A stretch of DNA of 64,000 nucleotides, taken from positions 29,777,848 through 29,841,847 of the forward strand of contig NC_079512.1 in NCBI RefSeq assembly GCF_000801105.2, given 5' to 3'. The notes below the pieces were generated by a model. That model was not told where the DNA came from, ran no database searches, and saw only the letters and a list, made by a program, of their open reading frames with translations. The first letter of the stretch is position 1. Each line of letters starts with the position of its first letter. Origin of the DNA: Raphanus sativus (taxonomy: Eukaryota; Streptophyta; Magnoliopsida; Brassicales; Brassicaceae). Made by a program: the position numbers and the translations under genes. Shown one piece after another: positions 54,901 through 64,000 of the stretch.

Positions 54901-57072
54901 TTAATATATAATATATATATATATGGATGTCAAAAGATTGAGAATTTCATATATAATTTATTGTGACAGTTATAATTATTTTATATATCTTAAGATTTGA
55001 AATATAAGTAAAAGAAAACATAAGGTGAAATAATATAAACAATAATAACCAAATATAAAACCCAGAAAATACTAACTACATTCCAACCAGACGTACAACT
55101 TATAATCACTTGCGCATTTCTAGTTTCCTCTCGGCAAAGGCAAAACTGTATAAAGGGTATAGTGGTATAAACACATAGGAGAAAGAAGGAAAAAGTGTGC
55201 CCCAAGTGGCATGTGTCTAATGATGCAAAGAAAAAGGAAAAAGTGTCTGATTTGGTAATCAACTCGGTTTTTTTTTGGTAATGATATTAATGATTTTATT
55301 AATTTGTAGAAAAATATATATGACCAAATGCGATGCATTGTTTATTCCAAACAAGTATATCTTGTTATATAATACCTATTCTGAATTCGAATAACTTTTA
55401 TGAACTAATCAATCACAAAAGAAGATAAGTACTTACAAATAGTTGATTAGATAGGAATTAGTATATAAGAGCTTAATATAATTGCTATGGCTATGTTTTG
55501 TTGGAAGCTGGATTAGGTAGAGAATTGCTAAACGACAAAAGGGCTACTACCAAGGGACCTATAGAAATTCACCAACCTCCTCCGGTACAAGCCGATACTT
55601 TTTAGGTATTTTTCTGTAAACAAAAAGTAAAATAACTTTAAGGATAAGTTTCACAGAAGGAACGCATTGAAAGTTTGGAACATATAAAAATACATGCATT
55701 ATATTTTACTAAAAGTAATTGAAGTTTTGAAAAACGAAAGGAAACCGTGTCGATGTACAGAATATGGATTCTTCATCTCTTAAATTAAAGAGAGTATGGA
55801 TTCTTTTTGTTTTTTTTTTTTCTTAAAAGAACATACAAGAATTATATATATAATTCAGTTTTTGGATACAGCTGTTAACAGAGAGGCGTATTCGAAGAAT
55901 TATGCAAGAAAAAAAAATATTAGCTGTATTCGGAAAATCGAAAAACGAGAAGAAGGCACCAATGAAGCAAAGGCATACCTGAGTGTGTTGAGACTTGAGA
56001 GTGACGTTATTGCAGTTTTGTAGTTTTCTGTACCAAAAGAAAATCAATAAAATTTGGTCGTCACTTCGAGAAGAAAAGGTTCATCAATGTCCTCTTCGCA
56101 AAAGCTGTTCTCTTAACAAATCACAGGATCCAGCTCTAGCTTTTTAGCTTTCTTGTGTCACCACAAAAAAAAAGGGTATTAGACATGTATTTTAAAAGCT
56201 AGTCCATGCATGAGATTACCACTTACCACAAACTATGTACATTTCGTGTGGTTTATCTGAGGATACGATGCAATAAACTACTTAGACATGTAGTATCATA
56301 AGGTGTCACACCATACATGGGGAATAATAACTCACCAAACTCTATAATCATTGAGAAACCTAAGAACTCACCAAACTCTATAATCATTGCCAATCAACAC
56401 AGCAAATCGATATTTTATTGTAAAAGCTATCTGCTTTAAAGGCATTAGAAATACAAAACAAAATAAAATACGAGGGACAGGACCAAGCCATTTTAAAATT
56501 TAAGCAAAATAAGACGCTTGATTAATGTGAATATGTCCGTATGCAGAACTTATTAACTAAAGAGCAGAGCAACAAGTTACAAGTCCAAACAAAGAGTTGG
56601 TATTTTGGCAAGAGTGGTTGAGGATTACCAGTAAATCCATCCAAAAGAACTTATAATCTGTGGCCCTATATCCTTGAAGACAATGGCGAGTTTCAATTAT
56701 TGAAGACACAACACCACTAAGAAGCTTTGTTGTTTGTTAGCTCATATTCTCGAGTTCTTCTAGCGACTCCTATCAAACGTCACCAGGATGTTATCCCATA
56801 ACCAATCTTTTATTTAGAAACACTAGTCCCGTAGACGCAATATCAACCAAAGAAGCGTAAGGCACTGCAACTGCAAGCTGTACTTCTGCCTAGTTGAACA
56901 AGTTGCACGTGAGCAGAGAAGATTTGGCACCAGTGGCATCTAGTTCTTGAGATAAGCACATATTTTTTTAGTTTCGATACAACATCAAAAATATAATCCG
57001 CGCTATTGATAAGTATAGGCGGTTTCTGAAACTTGAGTGCTATAAGGATTTCATTCTCCACCATTCTCAGAG
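54901..57072. other. Intergenic, AT-rich, no gene recognised
   Basis: No ORF with recognisable features on either strand. One frame on the minus strand (57109-56843) is open but matches nothing that I know. Confidence 0.4.
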
Positions 57073-57405
57073 TCGCACTGTTTAACAACTCACAAGTTTT
57101 GTTATGCATGAAAAGTTACAGCTAACGTACAAATTTGTCACACTGTTTAATAACATATAACTCATAAGTTTTATTAGCATGGAAGCTTACTGCTAGCAAA
57201 CAAGTTTATCACACTGTTTAAACTCATAAGTTTTGCTAGCATGGAAGGTTACTGCTAAAGTACAAGTTTATCACACTGTTTAATAACTCGTAGGTTTTTT
57301 TAGCATGAAAGGTTACTGCTAACGTACAAGTTTATCACACTGTTAAGATAACTCATAAGTTTTATAAGCATGAAAGGTTACTGCTAACGTACAAGTCTAT
57401 TAAAG
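57073..57405. repeat. Minisatellite, five copies of about 65 bp
   Basis: Repeating pattern cacactgtttaataactcataagtttt, then agcatgaaaggttactgctaacgtacaagttt. The last three copies are most alike. Unit lengths vary between about 60 and 75 bp through small indels. It lies downstream of the HIT gene. Confidence 0.9.
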
Positions 57406-57880
57406 CGTTATTACCTGTTATGCGGAGAAAACTATGATGTTGCATAAAACATCTGCACTCAGTTAAGCTGGAGTATGAAAATTGATAACCTCATGCTGTC
57501 ATGCACTGCAACCAGTACCTCCCCACTCGTAATCAGAGATGCCAGAGCATCAAAACAACAGCAGAAGCCAACAAACAAATTATATAAGAGATCCTATATG
57601 AATTCTCTGTTTAAGTCTAATTCTTATGTCAGTCACCAGAGATTGATTATATTTGAAGAATCATTAATGTCTATATTTCATACCCATTAAGTATGAGAAT
57701 GGTGTCACTGCCTACAACTATTGGCAAGCGACAGAAGTTACATAAAATTACAGGACACGTCCTTCTTGCATACAAAATCAACAATGATATGTGGCATTTT
57801 ATAACAGACATGCCAGTAAATGAAAAAGAGATATAGCACCAATTTTAGCACCGGAATGAAGTTAGATAAGTAGGTTTCAG

Positions 57881-58924
57881 TTACACTTTTGAAGAAAGAG
57901 GCCTTATCTTCTCCAGAAGTTTCTGTGCTTCGATAAAACCACCGAAAGGTCCCAAAGACATGTACTTGACGACTTTCCATCTGTTTTGATGACAATGTGT
58001 GTGATAAGAGAAGGCTTATTTGTTGCAGTTTCAAGGCATGGGAAAGTAAGATATGAAGGATATGGTGTACCTGGGCATAAAAGGCAATGCAAAACAATGG
58101 AGATGGAGATGATCGACACTGTTAAAAGGCGGCTGGTGAAAACCAAATCTGTGAGCAAGAACATATCAGGTCAAATGCTACATGAGTTAGTTAGCAAAAA
58201 GACAATGAAAACATCAAGCCTCACCTATGAATGGTTTGAGGTGCGTCTTTCAGCAGGAGTTCTTGTCCCACACTTAGCATGTGACTCACTGCTCAAACCA
58301 CACACGGATTTTTTATTAGATATAGTAACAGAATGATTGTGTATAAAACAGAATATATGTTCTGAGTGAACCAACCCAAAGAGTAGTCTTCATCTCTTCT
58401 CCGGAGGTCTCTCACAGTTGGGACGTGTTCTTTTGGAATGACCAAGTAGTGCCTACATGAGTGTTTTTTTTTTGTTCTTAACAATAGTAAATATCAGCTA
58501 ATTAAGCAAAAAAAAAAGTTGCTAACAGTGATTACAGTAGATAGCTAAGTAAAATCTACCAGGCCCCTACCCTAGTCCACAAGAAAGCAACATTTGCTTT
58601 CATAAGAAACGAATTATATAAACCAATCGTTGAACATTTGTTTTTTCATAAAAGAAACTAATGACATCCATCAGTAAGTGAGAAGTAAAGCGAGTGAACA
58701 AGACCAACCTCTGGGCGGAAGGCTTGATGTCCTGAAACGCGACGACCTTCTCATCCTGACAAAAGACAAAAAAAAATCAAAGTTCTTCAATAATTAGCCT
58801 CTCATCCTGAGAAATTGAGAAAGGCGAGTGGGCAAGAAGAACGAACGGTGTGAAGGAGACGAGTGGTGGAGTTGGGATCGTGCACGATCTGGCAGAATAT
58901 ACACGTTTGATTCGCTCCCGCCAT
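57881..58924 (-). CDS. HINT4: HIT-family protein, HINT4-like
   Basis: Six exons on the minus strand: 58924-58847, 58755-58709, 58452-58376, 58288-58225, 58148-58071, 57980-57881. All are GT-AG with matching phases, giving 147 residues. The N-terminus CIFCQIV is the HIT CxxC-like start. A DEKVVAFQDIKPSAQRHYLVIP core follows, and the histidine triad DHLHLHCFA (near residues 106-110) gives the family signature. The C-terminus ends ETLLEKIRPL-like. HIT proteins hydrolyse nucleoside phosphoramidates or related nucleotides. Position between an aspartyl protease and PRMT7 agrees with Arabidopsis HINT4 (At4g16566 from memory). Confidence 0.92.
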
Positions 58925-59432
58925 TTCTTCTCCCGATCAAAATTCGACAAAACTGGATTTCGATTTCAAAGTTTGTTTGGGAGGCTTCGGACTTTGGATG
59001 AAACTGTCCGTGCAAGAAGTTGTCGTAACTGAGGAACATTTGTTAAGTACCTACAAGTATTATGAAATTTCTGAGTTAACCCCCTTATTCTTGTTTATTA
59101 CAATTTGGTATACTAGTCTTTTTATTTCTGTGACTATTTGAAAAATCATACGCATTTTTATATGTTTTTTTTCTTTGACAACGCATATGAGATATTGTAA
59201 CTTTGAAAAAAAAAAGAGAGAAAGATACATCTTATGAGAGAATAGTCATTTTTGACTAGATTAATTTAGCTACAAAATTTTCTTGCTGTTTAGCATGAAA
59301 GTATACGAGTTTTAATAGTTAACTTTACTAAAAATCATGATATTGAGAATTCAATATTACTACTATCTCAGTTACAAAAAAACATATTACTACTATGCAA
59401 GTATGTGACCAATCTCCATAAGTAATTCAAAA
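58925..59432. other. Upstream region of HINT4-like gene
   Basis: A short GC-balanced 5' leader, then AT-rich DNA. No further gene or RNA was seen. Confidence 0.5.
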
Positions 59433-60292
59433 CTAGAGCTTGACCCATGCGTCCGCACGGGTTGTTATTTTTATTTTTATATAAATGAATATTATTTAAA
59501 TGTTTATTGGTTTATATTTTAAATATTTATCATATTTTAAATATTTTATAAATACAACAAAGAAAATAGTGAGCCGTGTCCGCTACTAAACTTTTGACAA
59601 AATATTGACATATTGATATGTTTGAATAATATTTCTTTTAACATGAAATTATTTTTCAAATGTAATAAAAAATTTAAATATTTTGATCAGATATGTATAA
59701 TACGGTGAGATTTAGATACGTTAGAAAAAAATATTCGGTTATAATATACAAAGATATTTAAATTTTCTTGTTGAAAATAATTTATAATAAAACTTATATG
59801 TTAGAAATTTTTGAAATATATATAATCTTAGGTGAGATTATATTATATTAAAAATAATATTCACTTACAAATATTTCATATTGTTCTAAAAGTTGTTTAA
59901 AGATATTTAAATCTTAGCATATATAAATTTTATTGTTCAAAATAATTAATGGTAAGTTAAACATATATTTTAGGAATATTCATAATATTGTTTAATATAT
60001 AATTTAAACTTGATTTTTGTTCAAAATAATTAATGGTAACATTATCCAAGTTTTATATAGTTAAAATCGATATTAAATTTGAATATCCCTAAAAATTAGT
60101 TAATTTGTTTAAGGAAATATATTAAATACAAAAATTAAGTTAAGTTTGATTTAGGAAATAATTTAATAAGTAAGAAAAGACAATGATTCCTTAAAGATAG
60201 ATTCATTTAATTACTTCAGTGGCATATCATTGTAAATAAGTTGGAAAACTTAGGAATATTTTATATTTGTACTTTTGTTTTAATAATATAGA
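59433..60292 (-). mobile_element. Non-autonomous Helitron (reverse orientation), 860 bp
   Basis: On the minus strand it starts TCTATATTATTAAAAC at 60292 after A. It ends in the hairpin cccgtgcggacgcatggg and CTAG at 59436-59433, followed by T. The interior is AT-rich without ORFs, with near-repeats of tgttcaaaataattaatggtaa. Confidence 0.85.
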
Positions 60293-60827
60293 TAGAATTG
60301 TTTACACTCCTATATAACTTCAAAACATAAATTATAACTCTACACACTTCCTTCATATGTCATACTTTGTTCATGTGATAAACCATAAATCTTCTTTAAC
60401 TTGTATAAAGATAACAGTAACCTTATTCTCTCAACTGATTCAACCATTACTTCCATTTCTATCCATATTTTTTCTTATATAGTAGTACAAATCATAATTA
60501 CTAAAAAACATGCTTGTTATGAAGACTTCGGGTTGGTTTTCAGTGAAATGTTCCAACATTTCATTCTCAAAACACGACGGCATCGTTTGATTTACTACCA
60601 TCATGTAACAACACATATTTTACTACAAGTCTAGGCATCAGTTGACATCTAAATTTCGGTTACATGTTGATTGGGTGGTAAAAGTCACATTTCAAAACCT
60701 ATGGAGTTCATTTGGAACAAAATTAATATCACGAGGACCTAAATGAAACGAAAAACATAAAACAGAGTGGCGGAATCTCCTCACTAGTCCCGGCATCACG
60801 GCCGCTTAAACCTTTTAAACTCCATCT
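60293..60827. promoter_or_regulatory. Upstream region of PRMT7
   Basis: AT-rich to about 60530, then more balanced. No clear TATA box near the start. Short ORFs without features. Confidence 0.4.
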
Positions 60828-63800
60828 ATGTCTCTTCTTCTTCTTCCCAAAACCTTTGTTCCCTTTCTCTCCTTCCGTTCTCCCCCACTCACTCGCCTTA
60901 GGTCCTTCGTCCCAGCTCGCACCATGAGCTCCCAATCAAATAATCAACGCGTCTTCCAGCTCAGACAAGACCCTCTCACCGGCACTTCGGAGTGGATCGT
61001 CATCGACGAGAACGACCAAGCCGGAGCTCCAGTGACTTCAACCGACGGCCTCCTCGCCACGACGTCGTATCTGGACATGCTCAACGACACTCGCCGCAAC
61101 CGAGCTTACCGTCTAGCGATCGAGAAAACCATCACCGAGCCTTGCCACGTCCTCGACATCGGGTTTCTCCTCTCATTTACCGTATAACTCAATTTGAATT
61201 GCAGTTTTGGTCCTAACGAGTATAAATGACACTGAGGCAATGTGTGTGTGTTATAGTGCTGGAACGGGGTTGCTATCAATGATGGCTGCGAGAGCAATGG
61301 GAGGAACTTGTGATTCAAAGGGAATGGTGACGGCGTGTGAGTCGTACCTCCCTATGGTGAAGCTCATGAGAAAGGTTCTGCATAAGAACGGTATGACCAA
61401 GAACATTAACCTCATTAACAAACGTTCCGATGAACTGGAAGTTGGGTTAGACATTGCTTCACGTGCTGATGTTCTTGTGAGTATGGGTACAACTGTTATA
61501 TACTTTGTAGGGAATTTGAGAGGAAATGTTAATTATATATAAATGGCTAACTTCTTGATTAGGTAAGCGAGATATTGGACTCTGAGTTACTTGGTGAAGG
61601 TCTCATCCCAAGTTTACAGCATGCTCATGACATGTTGCTCGTTGATAATCCTAAAAGTGTGCCGTACCGAGCTACTACCTATTGTCAGGTTCGTTTTTTT
61701 TTTATTGTTTGTCTTGACTCTGATTGAATATCTTCTCACGTTGTTTCCCTTTGCTTTTTTCTTTGAAATGTCAAGCTTGTAGAAAGCAAATTCTTATGTA
61801 ACATGCACGATCTACAAAGTAACGAGGCTAGAATGTCGGATGGTGTTCGTCTGGTTCCTCCTGGCTTAGAGAGTCTGTTTGGCATTAAATCACAGCAATA
61901 TAGCATGCATGTGGATGCTATTGAGAAAGAGATCAAACTGGTAGTGATATCGCAAACCTTCCTCTACAGTTTTGAGATAGGCTTAAGTTTATTCACTCAG
62001 TTCATGTATTTATCCAGTTGTCAGAGCCCGTCAAAATATTTGAATTTGACTTTTGTAAACGGCCAGAGAGTAATGGAGAGCTTGATGTGCACATAGAAGC
62101 AATAAACGATGGTAGTGTTCACGCCATAATTTCATGGTAAGACGTCCTTTACTGTCCACCTAAAGGCCTAGGGAAAGGGCTCAAGACCTGATATGAGGAA
62201 TCTTTTATTTTGTCCGTTCAGGTGGGTGCTGCAGCTTGATAGTGAAGGAACAATCTTCTACTCTACGGCTCCCAGATGGATAGAGTCCAATTCTGAGATA
62301 GGTGAGTTACACATCATGTGGTTCACGTCAATTCCCACGCACTTAGATGGCTGTAGTGGAATCCCTTTTCTCTGCAGACTTGCATTACATTCAGCCCTAT
62401 GTGATCTCATTTGACTAATCTTGGTTTCTTTTATTCCTAACACAGGTGTTAGGGACTGGTGCGACCATTGGAAACAGTGTGTTTGGTTTACTCCAGGACC
62501 CGGCGTATCCATATCCAAAGGAGAAAAGGTTCATTTGCATGCTTCTCATACTTGTACTAACATCTTGTACAATCTGAAGAAGACTCAAAGCCTCACACAT
62601 GAGATGACACACTCTTCTTTTAGCACTGGAGATCTGCAACTCACATTACCACCCGAAAGAGTTGCATTATATGGTGACAGTATATATAGGCAATCCATAC
62701 TTGAGGCCACACGAAATGCTGTATGTTCTAAAGTAACATTATCCGTATAGTATCTCCTACATTCTGGTTCACACCTTTAACGTTTCTTCACCTATTTTCC
62801 AGTTACAGGGAAAATCTCATGCACAATGTCTAGTCATTGATGATAGTCTTCTCTTACCACTTATGGCTCTACATATTTCCAACGGTTCACGGGTAATATC
62901 ATTGTCACCGGGGCTGCAAGAGAATGCCGCCAGATATTTGGAAGCCGTTGCTGATTCAAATGGCTTTTCAAAAGATCGTTTGGAATATTTCAGAGGTGGG
63001 AAGGCGAAGTTGACGGAAGCTTATCCAACCAAGGTAATTCATGTGATGTACAACACATTTAAAGAATCAAAACTCATAGTTAAATTATGTCTCTTGGTTT
63101 AATCATTTTGCTTAGTCAATAAACTGAGTGATTCTTTGGTTCCATTTGATTGTGTGTCCCCTATGTTCTATCAAAAGATTGACATGCTGATTGGAGAGCC
63201 ATATTACTACGGACTTGAAAGCGGGCTTCCGTGGCAGAATCTCAGATTCTGGTAAATGTTGGTTGCTATTGGGTTGATCGCTTTAATTTGAAAAAAGATG
63301 CTATAAAGTTTGCTAACAGTTGGATGATTTGCTTTCTGTTATGCGTGAAGGAAGGACAGAACTCTACTTGATCCTGTCCTGTCAAAAGATGCAGTGGTGA
63401 TGCCGTATAAAGGAGTTTTGAGAGGTTGCGCAATGTATCTTCCTGTAAGTACTGCATCATTTCTTACCAATTCTAAAACAGAAGACTTATTTGCTTATAT
63501 ATATATTCATGAATTGGCTTATGGTTGAAGGATCTTTGGAAGAGCCGTTGTTGCCTTGGGAGTGTAGAAGGGTTTGACCATGCTCTAGTGAATACAACCT
63601 TAGGGGGATGTGGTGATCTACCTTCTGGTAAAGACAGTCCTTGTTTGCCCTTCTTTATCTGGCAATGTGGAGAGACAATGGTAAACGAAAGCTCTTAAAG
63701 TTATGTACTGGCAATCGTTAAGTTAACGTTGTTACTTTTCTTGGGAAAATTTTGCAGAAACTTAGCAAGGAATTCACAGTTATGGAGTTTGACTTCTCCA

Positions 63801-64000
63801 AGCCCATTACAGGTCCATGTTCTGGGGAAGTGCAGGTATGTTTGTTGGAGAAAGTATATGTACATGCAGTTTGCAGCATCATTAATACAAACAACTCTGA
63901 TGAATGGTTTTTCTCTGCAAACAGATTGAGTTGATCAAACCTGGTGTATGCCATGGAATTGCATTGTGGATGGATTGGTTGATGGACAAAGAAAGCTCAA
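60828..64000 (+). CDS. PRMT7: Protein arginine methyltransferase 7 (5' part, truncated by window)
   Basis: Thirteen exons are visible: 60828-61162, 61257-61476, 61563-61688, 61776-61940, 62018-62136, 62222-62301, 62446-62720, 62803-63033, 63178-63251, 63351-63444, 63531-63680, 63758-63835 and 63925 to the window end. All junctions are GT-AG and phases agree. SAM-binding motif I LDIGAGTGLLSMMAARAM spans the exon 1/2 junction. The post-I TACESYLPM, the double-E-like SEILDSELLGEG and the WCDHWKQCVWF block (THW-loop position) follow. The second, degenerate methyltransferase half begins near exon 8 (CLVIDDSLLLPLMA). PRMT7 monomethylates arginines. The upstream Met gives 32 extra residues, Leu/Pro/Arg-rich like a transit peptide; the Met at 60924 (MSSQSNNQRVF) is the more usual start. 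Confidence 0.95.

Overview
This is plant nuclear DNA, almost certainly from Brassica or a close Brassicaceae relative. The evidence is AT-rich intergenic DNA, GT-AG introns, a napin-type 2S albumin gene, Helitrons with the Brassicaceae-type TCTATATTATTAAA start and CTAG end, and a gene order that I recall as matching Arabidopsis chromosome 4 around At4g16500-At4g16570. That order is phytocystatin, RGF/GOLVEN peptide, ATG8, HSP20-like genes, aspartyl protease, HIT protein and PRMT7. The Arabidopsis names come from memory, not from a search.

The left half (1-29 kb) is dominated by mobile DNA. A segment of about 3.6 kb carrying a phytocystatin gene is tandemly duplicated (unit A 2289-24882, unit B 24887-29009). 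Unit A has since been inflated by four insertions: a 16.9-kb Helitron (2694-19624), a fold-back MULE (20434-21540), a Harbinger-type MITE (22293-22567) and a hAT-type MITE (23283-23983). Unit B carries a different 547-bp insertion (25097-25643). Each insertion has its empty site in the other unit, so boundaries can be read to the base. The Helitron carries an RPA-like pseudogene, an organelle-like island and a decayed Pif1 helicase. The helicase is split by an 11.4-kb Ty3/Gypsy element of Tat type (7120-18539), whose LTRs differ by one indel. Between pol and its 3' LTR this retrotransposon carries a reverse-strand, four-exon gene with consistent splice phases (756 residues) and its own TATA box. 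The cystatin in unit A is frameshifted; the unit B copy is intact.

The right half (31-64 kb) is genic. It holds an RGF/GOLVEN peptide precursor (-), a five-exon ATG8 (-), a 56-residue STMP1/DUF4535-like microprotein (+) and a napin gene with seed-type promoter motifs (+). It also holds three double-alpha-crystallin HSP20-like genes (-), two of them in a second tandem duplication and each with a different frameshift. An intronless PRL1-like WD40 retrocopy (+) lies between those two. Then come an aspartyl protease (-), a six-exon HINT4-like HIT protein (-) and the first 13 exons of PRMT7 (+), cut by the window end. Smaller Helitrons lie at 94-1719, 44561-46068 and 59433-60292, with several tandem repeats and a long (CT)n tract.

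There is no operon-like organisation. The genes act in separate processes: protease inhibition, peptide signalling, autophagy, seed storage, stress chaperones and arginine methylation. The most unusual content is the nested transposon history that can be read against the duplicate, and the spliced reverse-strand gene inside the retrotransposon.
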